Of a stretch of DNA of 64,000 nt, positions 1 to 8,313 are shown in pieces. The stretch is from Achromobacter sp. RTa (GTDB lineage: Bacteria; Pseudomonadota; Gammaproteobacteria; Burkholderiales; Burkholderiaceae_B): assembly GCF_000757485.1 (NCBI RefSeq), contig NZ_JPYO01000029.1, forward strand, positions 1-64,000, written 5' to 3'. A program made the position numbers and the translations under genes. The notes beneath the pieces were generated by a model. The model worked only from the letters and a program-made list of their open reading frames with translations. It had not been told where the DNA came from and did no database searches. How positions within the stretch are numbered: the first letter of the stretch is position 1; each line of letters starts with the position of its first letter.

Positions 1-98
1 CGGCTTCTGCCTGACTTGCACCTATCTGAAGTCGAGTCGCTTCAGGCGGCCAATTAGTCTAAGGGTAAACCCTTATCGATTCATCAGCCAAGCCCAAG

Positions 99-127
99 AC
101 TATAGCACACTGTTTCGAATTACGCAA
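99..127 (-). promoter_or_regulatory. Sigma70-type promoter, proximal to the window edge
   Basis: On the minus strand, TTGCGT (127-122) is followed by a 17-base spacer and TATAGT (104-99), with TG one base upstream of the -10 (extended -10). Transcription would leave the window leftward. A perfect hairpin, TAAGGGT/ACCCTTA at 59-74, lies in the early transcript. Confidence 0.55.
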
Positions 128-227
128 CTGGCTTCTGCCTGATTTGCGCGATCCATGCAATGAATGCTTGCCTGGCCCCGCGATCCGAATCGGTCTAAAT
201 CAACTGCCCGAATCGCGAAGGAGCGAG

Positions 228-253
228 ACTATAGCACAACTTTCGGCACGCAA
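228..253 (-). promoter_or_regulatory. Upstream tandem promoter with extended -10
   Basis: The minus strand reads TGCTATAGT with the -10 at 233-228. A TTGCGT at 253-248 lies only 14 bases away, too close for a standard -35, so activity would rest on the extended -10. The following CTCGCTCC is a GC-rich discriminator of the kind seen at growth-rate-controlled stable RNA promoters. Confidence 0.4.
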
Positions 254-320
254 GCGGCCCCGCCAGCCCGGCCCCCTCCTCTATATATAGAGTGAGAGGG
301 AAACGAGCAGGCGGGGCCGC
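254..320. terminator. Stem-loop downstream of the DUF1127 gene
   Basis: Perfect 11-bp arms, GCGGCCCCGCC (254-264) and GGCGGGGCCGC (310-320), enclose a 45-base loop that itself contains the 14-bp palindrome CTCTATATATAGAG (279-292). The position after the DUF1127 stop suggests transcription termination, but there is no U-tract. Confidence 0.4.
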
Positions 321-337
321 AGGTTCTTGCAGCCCTT

Positions 338-667
338 TCACCAGCGCAGATAGTTCGCGTCGCGAAGCCGCGTCAGCTCACGATTCACGCTGACTTCGTT
401 GATCAGCCAATTGGGAGCCCCAACGTCCTGCAGCATATGTTCGTCCAGTTCTCCTGCCAGGCTGCGCAAGCGCGCCACATTGCGATACTTCCTATAGGCA
501 GACCATAGCTTTGCGAGAAAACCGTTACCCGAGGGAGCTTCGGTCTTTCGCTGGATTTGGCGGCCGGCCGAGCCAATGGCGCTTTCGGCCGGCGCCGGGG
601 ACAGTTTCCGCCCCATGGGCAGCGATACCAACGAAACGGAAGATGAGGAACAAGTTTGCGCTGACAT
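338..667 (-). CDS. DUF1127 domain protein
   Basis: Small protein of 109 residues. The C-terminal half carries the YjiS/DUF1127 pattern: a basic amphipathic stretch (LWSAYRKYRNVARLRSL, about residues 53-69) followed by ELDEHMLQDVGAP. DUF1127 proteins are short, Arg-rich proteins; some bind RNA and affect phosphate or carbon metabolism, but most have no assigned role. The first 45 residues are low in complexity and not conserved. The ATG at 667 is preceded by GGAG six bases upstream. It is divergent from the LysR gene at 792 with a 124-bp spacer, so the two may share control. A stem-loop follows the stop codon. Confidence 0.8.
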   Translation of the reverse strand: MSAQTCSSSSVSLVSLPMGRKLSPAPAESAIGSAGRQIQRKTEAPSGNGFLAKLWSAYRKYRNVARLRSLAGELDEHMLQDVGAPNWLINEVSVNRELTRLRDANYLRW

Positions 668-791
668 GACGGGCTCCGTATGGGATATGCGTTTGGTAAG
701 CGTAATAGCCCAACCACCCGATGAAAATCGAATTGTTCTGGGGTTATCGGTAAGCTATGATGACCAATAAGTCTTAAATCGGTTTGCCGCC

Positions 792-1730
792 ATGCGTTTG
801 CCTCTGAATACCCTTCCCGCTTTCCGCGCGGTCGCCGAGTTGCAGAACCTGCGTGCGGCGGCCGAGCGCTTGCACCTCACTCACAGCGCTGTCAGTCAGC
901 AGATCAAGGGATTGGAAGAACAGCTGGGTTTCCCCCTGTTCGAGCGCAGCGGGCGGGGCATCGTCCTGAACAGCGCTGGCGCCGCCCTGCTTTGCGCGGT
1001 CCAGGGAGCCTTGACGCAATTGGATGAAGGGGTGCTCGCCGCGTCGGCGATGGCGGCAGGCGATGAGCAACGCTTGCGAGTGTCGGTGCTGCCCTCATTC
1101 GCGCAGCGCTGGCTGTTGCCCCGCATGGCCCGTTGGCGGGCGCGCCATCCCGGGCTGGCGCTGGAGATCGATTCCTCGCAGCAAGTCGCCGATCTGCTGC
1201 GCGACGGCTTCCACGCAGCGCTGCGTTTCGGCCGGGGCCCCTGGCCAGGAGTCGAGTCGGAACCCCTGTTCGACATGCCCTTGCCCCTTATCGTCCTGGC
1301 CTCGCCGGATACGGCCGCCGCGCTTCCCGACTGCACGCCCGAAACGCTTGCCCGGCAGCCCCTGCTGGGCGAGCGCGAGGTCTGGCAGCATTGGTTCAAT
1401 GCCGCCGGACTGCGCACCCCGGTCACGCCGGTGGCTTCGTTCAACGACGCGGGCATGATGCTGCAGGCCGCCGAACAGGGGCTGGGCATCACGCTGGGAC
1501 GCGAACTGCTTGCGGCGGACGCGCTATGCGCCGGGCGGCTGGTGCAAGTCTCTCCGGTAAGCGTCCATTACGAGCAGGCGCAAACGTATCACCTGGTCTA
1601 TCGCCCCAGCCTGCGCGACTGGGGGCCGCTGGTTGCGCTGAAGCAATGGTTGCGCGACGAACTGGAGATGTCCCGCCGCAGCCTGGTCCCCCCCGACGCG
1701 CAGACAGGGGAAGAATCGCAGGCGCGATAA
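792..1730 (+). CDS. LysR-family transcriptional regulator (GcvA-like)
   Basis: 312 residues, normal for the family. The N-terminal winged helix-turn-helix (about 4-63) includes AAERLHLTHSAVSQQIKGLE, typical of the GcvA/AmpR branch. The rest is a periplasmic-binding-like effector domain. The opening LPLNTLPAFRAVAELQNLRAAAERL is characteristic of GcvA-like regulators. No partner gene is obvious: the DUF1127 gene lies divergently upstream and the convergent CoA-transferase gene has its own LysR. The target is therefore unknown. A run of seven C at 1688-1694 lies near the end of the gene and is probably incidental. Confidence 0.85.
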   Translation: MRLPLNTLPAFRAVAELQNLRAAAERLHLTHSAVSQQIKGLEEQLGFPLFERSGRGIVLNSAGAALLCAVQGALTQLDEGVLAASAMAAGDEQRLRVSVLPSFAQRWLLPRMARWRARHPGLALEIDSSQQVADLLRDGFHAALRFGRGPWPGVESEPLFDMPLPLIVLASPDTAAALPDCTPETLARQPLLGEREVWQHWFNAAGLRTPVTPVASFNDAGMMLQAAEQGLGITLGRELLAADALCAGRLVQVSPVSVHYEQAQTYHLVYRPSLRDWGPLVALKQWLRDELEMSRRSLVPPDAQTGEESQAR

Positions 1731-1773
1731 CGGCAGCCCAGGCCGCCGTGCAACGGACAACGGACAACGGATC

Positions 1774-3291
1774 TCAGGCGACCTTGCGCGCGACGGGCGC
1801 CGCAGGCCGCATGGAATCCGTTTCATTGAACCGCTGGTGCCACGAGAACGCCTCTTCCAGCAAATGCGGAGTCTGGCCGCCGCGTTCGCAGGCCCGGTCG
1901 AAATAATCCTGCAGCGCATCGCGGTAGAACGGGTGCACGCAATTGCGGATGATGGCGCGAGCCCGTTCGCGGGGCGCGAGGCCGCGCAGATCCGCCAGTC
2001 CGCATTCGGTGACCAGCACATCCACGTCATGCTCGGTATGGTCCACATGGGACACCATGGGCACCACGCTGGAAATGTCGCCATTCTTGGCCATCGACTT
2101 CGATACGAAAATCGCGAGATGCGCATTGCGCGCGAAGTCGCCCGATCCGCCGATGCCGTTCATCATGTGGGTGCCCCCCACGTGGGTGGAGTTCACGTTG
2201 CCGTAAATATCGAATTCCAGCGCGGTGTTGATCGCGATGATGCCCAGGCGGCGGACGATCTCCGGCGCATTGCTGATCTCCTGCGGACGCAGCACGATGC
2301 GCTCGCGATAGTGCTCCATGTTCGCCAGGATTTTTTCGTAGACGGGCTTGGACACCGTGATGGAGGACGCCGATGCGAATGCCAGCTTGCCCTGGTCCAG
2401 CAGTTCGATGGCGCTGTCCTGCAGCACTTCCGAGTACATCGTCAGTTGGTCGAAGCTGGAAGACTCGAATCCGTGCAGCACGGCATTGGCGATGGTTCCG
2501 ATGCCGGCCTGCAGCGGCAGCAGGGAGTTGCTCAGACGGCCCGCCTCGACTTCACGCCGCAGGAAGGCGTCGATATGGCCGGCGATGGCGTTGGTTTCTT
2601 CATCGGGCGGCAGGGCGTTGGACGGGCTGTCCGGTTCGTGCGTGATGACGATGGCGGCGATCCTGGAGGGATCCACCTCGATAAATGGCTGCCCGATGCG
2701 CTGGTCCGCGGAAACCAGCCCGATGGGCTGGCGCGCGGGCCTGTCGGCGGGCACGTAGATGTCGTGCAAGCCTTCAATGGCGGCGGGCACTCCCAGGTTC
2801 AGTTCGATGATGATCCGGTCCGCCTGTTGCGCGAACGAGGCAGAGTTTCCCACCGACATCGTCGGCACGATGGCGCCGCTCTCGGTGATCGCCGCGGCCT
2901 CGATGATGGCCACGTCGATCGGGCCGATGTGCCCGGCGCGCAGTTGTTCGACCGTTTCCGACAGGTGCTGGTCGATGAAGGCGATCTCGCCCTGGTTGAT
3001 CTTGCGGCGCAACGTGGTATCGACCTGGAACGGCATGCGGCGCGCCAGCGCGTTGGCCTGCGCCAGCATCTTGTCGGTGTCGTGGCCCAAGGACGCCCCG
3101 GTGATCAGCGTGATGGAAAACGGATCGCGCTCGGCGCGTGCCGCCAGCGCCGCCGGCACGGACTTACAGTCGCCAGCGCGGGTAAAGCCGCTCATTCCGA
3201 CGGTCATGCCGTCCTGAACCAGCAAAGCCGCCTGTTCGGCGGACGTGATCTTGGCGCGCAGCCCAGGGTGGCGGATACGGTCGAGATGCAT
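1774..3291 (-). CDS. Acetyl-CoA hydrolase / succinate (acetate) CoA-transferase family protein
   Basis: 505 residues, matching class I CoA-transferases of the Cat1/AarC/ScpC group, which move CoA between acetyl-, propionyl- or succinyl-CoA and a free carboxylate in the cytoplasm. The catalytic glutamate is in NTALEFDIYGNVNSTHVGG, followed by the family motif NGIGGSGDFARNA. The start at 3291 (MHLDRIRHPG) is chosen because GGAGA lies five bases upstream and family members begin here. A longer frame continues to 3402 without a ribosome site. It is divergent from a LysR gene at 3538 with a LysR-type operator between them. The sequence cannot fix which acyl donor is used. Confidence 0.88.
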   Translation of the reverse strand: MHLDRIRHPGLRAKITSAEQAALLVQDGMTVGMSGFTRAGDCKSVPAALAARAERDPFSITLITGASLGHDTDKMLAQANALARRMPFQVDTTLRRKINQGEIAFIDQHLSETVEQLRAGHIGPIDVAIIEAAAITESGAIVPTMSVGNSASFAQQADRIIIELNLGVPAAIEGLHDIYVPADRPARQPIGLVSADQRIGQPFIEVDPSRIAAIVITHEPDSPSNALPPDEETNAIAGHIDAFLRREVEAGRLSNSLLPLQAGIGTIANAVLHGFESSSFDQLTMYSEVLQDSAIELLDQGKLAFASASSITVSKPVYEKILANMEHYRERIVLRPQEISNAPEIVRRLGIIAINTALEFDIYGNVNSTHVGGTHMMNGIGGSGDFARNAHLAIFVSKSMAKNGDISSVVPMVSHVDHTEHDVDVLVTECGLADLRGLAPRERARAIIRNCVHPFYRDALQDYFDRACERGGQTPHLLEEAFSWHQRFNETDSMRPAAPVARKVA

Positions 3292-3455
3292 GGTGTCTCC
3301 AGATTCAAGGGCCAACGGCTCGCGGCGGGGCGCGGCGATATGCCGCCTCTGCGCCCAGGCGCCGTCTGACGCGGCGTTTCCCGAGGTCCCAAGGCCGGCC
3401 ATGCCGGCGCCGGGACGATTTTTCCGCAGTATAGGAAGGCCTGCTCAAATCTCGT

Positions 3456-3472
3456 AATGACTTAAAATCATT
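3456..3472. promoter_or_regulatory. LysR-type operator in the CoA-transferase/LysR divergent spacer
   Basis: AATGA and TCATT form perfect arms around seven bases and contain T-N11-A (T3458 to A3470), the LysR-box form. The site is 66 bp upstream of the LysR start and 165 bp upstream of the CoA-transferase start. The divergent arrangement with LysR makes autoregulation and control of the CoA-transferase likely. Confidence 0.6.
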
Positions 3473-3537
3473 CAAATAAGTCGTTTTTTTCATTATTTGC
3501 TTGTTTTTCGCGCGGCGCGCGAAGGAGATGCGGGGCC

Positions 3538-4455
3538 ATGGACGTGCGCGCGCTGAGGTATTTCGTGGAAACCGTCAGGCATGCCAGCTTCACGCAGGCG
3601 GCCAAGGCCCTGTTCGTGACGCAATCGACGGTCAGCAAGATGATCCGGCAACTGGAGGAGGAAGCGGGCACGCCGCTGCTTATCCGCGATGGCCACACCG
3701 CCCGCCCCACCGACACCGGCCGGGTCATGTATCTGCGCGGCGTGCAGGTGCTGGAAACGATGCGCCAGCTGTCCGAAGAGTTGCGCCAGACCACCGACCT
3801 GCGCCGCGGCGCGCTGGAGGTCGGCATCCCGCCCATGATCAACCTGCTGTTCACCCCGGTGGTGAAGCGCTTCCGAGAACGGCATCCCGGCATACACCTG
3901 ACCTTGCGCGAAGGCACGGGACAAGCGGTCGAAGGCCTGGTCGCGAGCGGAGAGCTGGAAGTGGGCGCCACCATCCTGCCGATCGCACCCGACGGCGGGC
4001 TGGCCGCCCAGCCCTTCGGCAGCTACCCCATATGGGTAATCGGTCCTCCCGACGCCCCCTGGGCGGGCAAGACCTCGCTGCCGCTGAGCGCGTTGCGCGA
4101 TGCGCGGCTCTTGATCCCCACCGACGACTTCGCCATCACGCGCCGCCTGCGCCAAGCCTTCGCCGATGCCGGCTTCCAGCCCGGCATCGCGGCCCAGAGC
4201 GCCCACTGGGACTTCCTGGTGGCCATGGCGTCCGCCGGCCTCGGGGTGGCGCTGCTTCCCGAGCCCTTGATGCAGCGGATGAAAACACGCGGGCTGAGCA
4301 CCGCGAAACTGGCCAAGTCGGGCATGCAGTGGGAAGTGGGCCACATCTGGCAGCAATCGGGATACCTGTCCTTCGCTGCCCGCGCCTGGCTGGAGGTGTG
4401 CGACGAGGTGCTTGGAAAACCTAAAAAGGGGCCCGCCCGGAGCGCTGCGCGCTAA
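3538..4455 (+). CDS. LysR-family regulator, probable regulator of the divergent CoA-transferase
   Basis: 305 residues. The N-terminal helix-turn-helix (FTQAAKALFVTQSTVSKMIRQLE, about 17-39) and a full effector-binding domain are present. The ATG at 3538 follows GGAGATGCGGGGCC. It is transcribed away from the acetate/succinate CoA-transferase gene, and the spacer holds a T-N11-A palindrome, the classic LysR arrangement. The C-terminal tail is basic (KPKKGPARSAAR). The inducer is unknown; a short carboxylate is plausible from the neighbour. Confidence 0.87.
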   Translation: MDVRALRYFVETVRHASFTQAAKALFVTQSTVSKMIRQLEEEAGTPLLIRDGHTARPTDTGRVMYLRGVQVLETMRQLSEELRQTTDLRRGALEVGIPPMINLLFTPVVKRFRERHPGIHLTLREGTGQAVEGLVASGELEVGATILPIAPDGGLAAQPFGSYPIWVIGPPDAPWAGKTSLPLSALRDARLLIPTDDFAITRRLRQAFADAGFQPGIAAQSAHWDFLVAMASAGLGVALLPEPLMQRMKTRGLSTAKLAKSGMQWEVGHIWQQSGYLSFAARAWLEVCDEVLGKPKKGPARSAAR

Positions 4456-4690
4456 CCGGAGTTGAATCCAAACGTTGGCCTCGTAAACTTGGATTGCGGC
4501 CAGCCGCGTCATCCGATCCGCGTGCAGGCCCCGGCCTTGATCCGGCCCCGTTTCGTACGCCCGCGCGGGCGGGCGTTCAACGCAAATCGCGCGCCGATTC
4601 TATTGGGGCCATAGCACCAGTTTTTGTTGCAATGGGCCGGGCGCCGGCTTGATATGCTGCCGCCTCGATGCGAGTCATTCGCCCAAGAAC

Positions 4691-7108
4691 ATGACACCAA
4701 AACCCCACTCCCCGCCCTTGCGCGCCTGCCGCAAGCGCTCGTCGTTCGCCGCGCTGGCCGCGGCATTGCTGCTGACGCTGTTCCTGATCCCCGCTTTCGC
4801 AGCGCAGCCGCCCACGCCGGCCGACACGGAAACGATGCTGACCGCGGCGCGCAAGCAGATCGACGATATCCGCAAGCGCGTCGCTGACGAAACCGATGAC
4901 GCCGCGCTGCTGCGGCAACGCGCCGACGCGCTCGACATCCAGTCCAAGGCGGATGCGGCGGCTGAAGCATTGGCGCCGCAGCTGGCCAGCGTGGCGGCCA
5001 AGCTGAGCGAATTGGGCACGCCGCCGGAAGGCGCCAAGGAAGCGCCCGACGTGGCCGCGCAGCGCACGCAACTGGAAAAGAGCAACCGGGCGCTGGATGC
5101 GCAGATCAAGTTGGCCAGGCTGCTGTCCGTGGACGCCGGCCAGGCCGCGGAACAGATATCGGCCCAGCGCCGCACGCAGTTCCAGGCGCGCCTGGGCGAA
5201 CGGCGGGACTCTTTCCTCTCCAAGCCGTTCTGGACGGAGTTCCGGGAAGAGTTCCCGCGCGATCTCGAGCGCCTGAAGGCCCTGGGCGATGATCTTGCGG
5301 CCGCGGTGAAACAGACGCCCAAATGGGGTTGGCTGCTACTGTCCGCGGCTGCCGTGCTGGCCATCGCCCTGCGCATCTGGGTCGGCCGCATCCTGCTGCG
5401 CCTGACCGCCACGCGGGTCCCTCCCGGCCGCCTGCGGCGCTCCTTCCTGGCGGTCACGCACGTGGTGCTGGCCGTGGCCACGCCCGGCGTCATCGCGCTG
5501 CTCATCCATATCGGGCTGGACTGGAATTCCCAGTTGACCGACAACACCGCATCCCTGTTGGCCAACCTGGTGGCGACGGTCTGTTTCGGCGGATACGTGT
5601 CCGGGCTGGGCTACGCCCTTCTGTCCTCGAACCGGCCGTCGTGGCGCCTCCCCCCGGTCAGCGATATCGTCGCCACGCGGCTGCGCTGGCTGCCCGGCGT
5701 GCTGGGCGTGCTCGTGGTGATGATCTGGCTGGCCGAGCGCCTGCCCGTGCTGCTCAACGCCAGCCTGACCACGACGATCACGCTGACCGGCATTGTCGCC
5801 GTCATGACCATGGCGATGATAGGCGCCGTGCTGGCGATCAGCCGCCGGCTGCGCCGGCAGGCCATGCAGGAGAACGACACACCCATTCCCTTCTGGCTGT
5901 CGTTGCTGTTGACCGCCATCTGGACGGTGCTGATCCTGAGTCTGGCCAGCCTGCTGGCCGGCTATGTCGCCTTCGGCAGCTTCTTGGTCAAGCAGGTGCT
6001 GTGGACGCTGATCGTGCTGGCCTCCGCCTATCTGGCCTCGACGCTGATCGAGGACGGCTTCGGCACGCTGCTGGGCACCTCTCATCGCGATGGAGGCGAA
6101 CACGAAACGCCGAGCATGCGCGACCAGGCGGCGGTGCTGCTGTCCGGCGTCGGCCGGGTCGCGGTCGGCCTGCTTGCCGTCACCCTGCTGCTGGCCCCGT
6201 TTGGCGAGGCGCCGATGGAATTGGTGCAACGCTTCGATCAATTGCGCAAGGGCCTGGCCATCGGCGAAGCGCAGATCCGTCCCGGGGCCGTTCTGCAAGC
6301 GCTGCTGGTGCTGGGCCTGTCCCTGCTCAGCGTGAAGTTGCTGAAGCGTTGGCTGTCCAACCGCTACCTGCCCACGACCGAGCTCGATCCGGGAATGCAG
6401 CTGTCGGCCGCCACACTGTTCGGCTACGCCGGCTTCGTGATTGCCGTCGCCCTGTCGCTATCCGCCGCAGGCATAGGCCTGGAACGCGTGGCGTGGATCG
6501 CCAGCGCGCTGTCCGTGGGTATCGGTTTCGGCCTGCAGGCTGTCGTCCAGAACTTCGTTTCCGGCCTGATCCTGCTGGCCGAGCGCCCGGTCAAGGTCGG
6601 CGACTGGGTATCGCTGGGCGGCGTGGAGGGCGACATCCTGCGCATCAATGTGCGCGCCACGGAAATCCAGATGGGAGACCGCTCGACCGTGATCGTTCCG
6701 AACTCGGAATTCGTCACCAAAACCGTGCGCAACGTCACCCGCTCCAATCCGCTGGGGCTGGTGCAGATCAAGCTGCCCATGCCGCTGTCCATCGATGCCG
6801 AGCATGTGCGCGAACTGATTCTGCAGGCCTTCGCCGACCACGAGGGTGTGCTGGACGCGCCGACGCCCGACGTCTTCCTCGATGGTATCGAAGGCGGCCA
6901 CCTGATCTTCAACGCCAAAGGCTATGTGTCTTCGCCGCGGGCGGCCTATGGCGTGCGCAGCGCCCTGCTGTTCACCGTCCTCAAGCGCCTGCACGACGCA
7001 GGGCTGGAGGTGTCGTCGCCGCCCACCATGCTGCTGGCTTCGGCCCCGCAGCTGCCGGCGGTGCCGGAGGCGGCTCCCGCCGCGGTCCCCCCGCCGGCCG
7101 CGCGGTAG
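4691..7108 (+). CDS. MscS-family mechanosensitive channel with DUF3772 N-terminal domain
   Basis: 805 residues, a large MscS homologue. After a signal peptide (ends near AFAAQ, residue about 38) comes a periplasmic alpha-helical DUF3772-like region (about 45-200), then some ten membrane helices. The MscS core follows: the pore helix with GFGLQAVVQNFVSGLILLAE and the beta domain with ERPVKVGDWVSLGGVEGDILRINVRATEI. The final helix and lid-like C-terminus end in a Pro/Ala-rich tail. Such proteins sit in the inner membrane and open under osmotic down-shock. The ATG at 4691 is preferred over 4649 because it places the basic n-region and hydrophobic core correctly; neither has a strong ribosome site. 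It stands alone. Confidence 0.88.
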   Translation: MTPKPHSPPLRACRKRSSFAALAAALLLTLFLIPAFAAQPPTPADTETMLTAARKQIDDIRKRVADETDDAALLRQRADALDIQSKADAAAEALAPQLASVAAKLSELGTPPEGAKEAPDVAAQRTQLEKSNRALDAQIKLARLLSVDAGQAAEQISAQRRTQFQARLGERRDSFLSKPFWTEFREEFPRDLERLKALGDDLAAAVKQTPKWGWLLLSAAAVLAIALRIWVGRILLRLTATRVPPGRLRRSFLAVTHVVLAVATPGVIALLIHIGLDWNSQLTDNTASLLANLVATVCFGGYVSGLGYALLSSNRPSWRLPPVSDIVATRLRWLPGVLGVLVVMIWLAERLPVLLNASLTTTITLTGIVAVMTMAMIGAVLAISRRLRRQAMQENDTPIPFWLSLLLTAIWTVLILSLASLLAGYVAFGSFLVKQVLWTLIVLASAYLASTLIEDGFGTLLGTSHRDGGEHETPSMRDQAAVLLSGVGRVAVGLLAVTLLLAPFGEAPMELVQRFDQLRKGLAIGEAQIRPGAVLQALLVLGLSLLSVKLLKRWLSNRYLPTTELDPGMQLSAATLFGYAGFVIAVALSLSAAGIGLERVAWIASALSVGIGFGLQAVVQNFVSGLILLAERPVKVGDWVSLGGVEGDILRINVRATEIQMGDRSTVIVPNSEFVTKTVRNVTRSNPLGLVQIKLPMPLSIDAEHVRELILQAFADHEGVLDAPTPDVFLDGIEGGHLIFNAKGYVSSPRAAYGVRSALLFTVLKRLHDAGLEVSSPPTMLLASAPQLPAVPEAAPAAVPPPAAR

Positions 7109-7135
7109 CGTTCCGGCCGGACATGACGCCCGGCC

Positions 7136-7798
7136 TCAACCGGGTGAATACAGGTCGGCGAACGTCTGCCTGTCATAGCGGGGGTTGCGCAGCGGAGGAG
7201 ACGCCAGCGCGGCGCTCTGCACCGAACGCACGGGATAGGCCTGCGCCGTCGGCCTCTCGGCCAGCACCGGCGCCGAAGGCGGCGCGACCTGCGCAACCGC
7301 GCTTCCGTCAAAGCGATGATCGGCCGTGGTCAGCGCGGGATTGGTGCACAGCCCCTGCGCCACCAGCGCGGCCTTGGTGCGGTCGTCCGTCTGGCACAGA
7401 ATGTCGATGGCGGCGGTTTCCAGGCGGCGCGCGCGGTCGGCGTCCTTGGTGGAAGCGGCGGCCTGCATCGTGCGTTCGAAGTTGCGCCGCAAGCTGCACT
7501 TCTGATCCTCGATCGGGATCGCGAGGTTCATGCCGAAGCCGACGACGGAACCGCCTCCGCCCGCGGACACCATGCAGCTATCCGACGAGAACGAACCGTA
7601 GAAACTCTGGCCGCCCACCGGCGGCGCGGTGCGCAGCGTGCTGGATCCGTTGTTGCTGGAATTGAACGTAATGCCCTGGTTGTTGCCCGCATTGGTCGAG
7701 CCAGATGACGCCGAGGTCGTGGCGCTGGAACTGCTGGTCTGGGCGCTGGCGGAGAACGCCGCCAACGACAGGGAAATGGCAAACACAATGGTCTTCAT
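7136..7798 (-). CDS. Secreted hypothetical protein, Ser/Gly-rich, with paired cysteines
   Basis: 220 residues with a clear signal peptide (MKTIVFAISLSLAAFSASAQ). The mature N-terminus is Ser/Thr/Asn-rich and low in complexity (about 20-55). A Gly-rich segment with SDSCMVSAGGGGSVVGFGMNLAIP and a helical part (EDQKC to ILCQTDDRTKAALVAQGLC) follow, with four cysteines that could pair. The C-terminus is Pro/Ala-rich. The start has GAGGGGA just upstream; the open frame continues far upstream without coding character. It lies 44 bp downstream of another secreted Gly/Ser-rich protein on the same strand and is probably co-transcribed. No family is recognised; an adhesin or surface-fibre accessory role is only a guess. 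Confidence 0.7.
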   Translation of the reverse strand: MKTIVFAISLSLAAFSASAQTSSSSATTSASSGSTNAGNNQGITFNSSNNGSSTLRTAPPVGGQSFYGSFSSDSCMVSAGGGGSVVGFGMNLAIPIEDQKCSLRRNFERTMQAAASTKDADRARRLETAAIDILCQTDDRTKAALVAQGLCTNPALTTADHRFDGSAVAQVAPPSAPVLAERPTAQAYPVRSVQSAALASPPLRNPRYDRQTFADLYSPG

Positions 7799-7842
7799 GA
7801 TGTCCCCTCGCCCGGACGGCCGAAGCCGTCCGGATAATTGGG

Positions 7843-8313
7843 TCAGTGATTGAACCCTGCGACATGGCCCACCGCGCCAATGCCGTGTATCGACCCGAAC
7901 GCACCCACATTCACCGCATGGAACGAACCCGTAGCCGACGCGTTGGTGTCCGTTTTTCCGAACGTGGCGCCGCCATTGGCGATGCTGTCTCCCACCATGA
8001 TGGGCGCGTTGCCCGACACGCTGCCATAGGACTCGCTGTTGGCGTATTGACGCGTGCTGGTGACGACTTGCGTGCCGTCGCGGCCGAAGGTGCCGCCGAC
8101 TTCCGCGATGCCGCCGGTGCTGCCGAACGAGGTCTGGCTGGACGAACCGTAGCCATTGATCTGGGTGGCCACCACCGAACTTCCGGTGGAAACCGATGAC
8201 GCGGTGCCGTTGATCGCGCCGGCGTGCCCCGTCACGGACCCGCCGACCGGACCGGTGGCGTAGGCCGTTGCGGCAAACAAGGACAACGCGGCGACTGCTG
8301 CGAGCTTTTTCAT
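7843..8313 (-). CDS. Secreted Gly/Ser/Thr-rich hypothetical protein
   Basis: 156 residues with a signal peptide (MKKLAAVAALSLFAATAYA). The mature protein has no cysteine and is almost entirely Gly, Ser, Thr, Ala, Asn and Val with loosely repeated short stretches (TGSSVVATQINGYGSSSQ, SVSGNAPIMVGDSIANGGA), a composition seen in beta-helical or amyloid-like surface proteins. The start is fixed by a strong AGGAGG eight bases upstream. It is the first gene of a two-gene unit with the secreted protein at 7136-7798. No homologue is recognised with certainty and the function is unknown. Confidence 0.7.
   Translation of the reverse strand: MKKLAAVAALSLFAATAYATGPVGGSVTGHAGAINGTASSVSTGSSVVATQINGYGSSSQTSFGSTGGIAEVGGTFGRDGTQVVTSTRQYANSESYGSVSGNAPIMVGDSIANGGATFGKTDTNASATGSFHAVNVGAFGSIHGIGAVGHVAGFNH

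Larger units (their letters stand above)
1..337. other. Gene-free left edge with tandem promoter modules and a GC stem-loop
   Basis: No credible gene lies here. Two modules about 129 bp apart share their ends (GGCTTCTGCCTGA at 2 and 131; GACTATAGCACA at 98 and 227) but differ inside. On the minus strand each GACTATAGCACA reads TGTGCTATAGTC, an extended -10 promoter. Between these and the DUF1127 gene is a long inverted repeat at 254-320. The promoters fire leftward out of the window, so the transcribed gene is not visible. A stable RNA operon or tandem small RNAs are both possible. Confidence 0.6.

Noticed and set aside
1..240. Possible 16S rRNA leader or tRNA genes at the left edge
   Set aside because: Promoter-like elements are present but no boxA, rRNA or tRNA sequence lies within the window; only the promoters are reported.
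1837..3369. Long open frame of 510 codons antisense to the CoA-transferase gene
   Set aside because: It is the complement of a well-supported gene, has no family resemblance or ribosome site, and reflects GC-rich codon bias.
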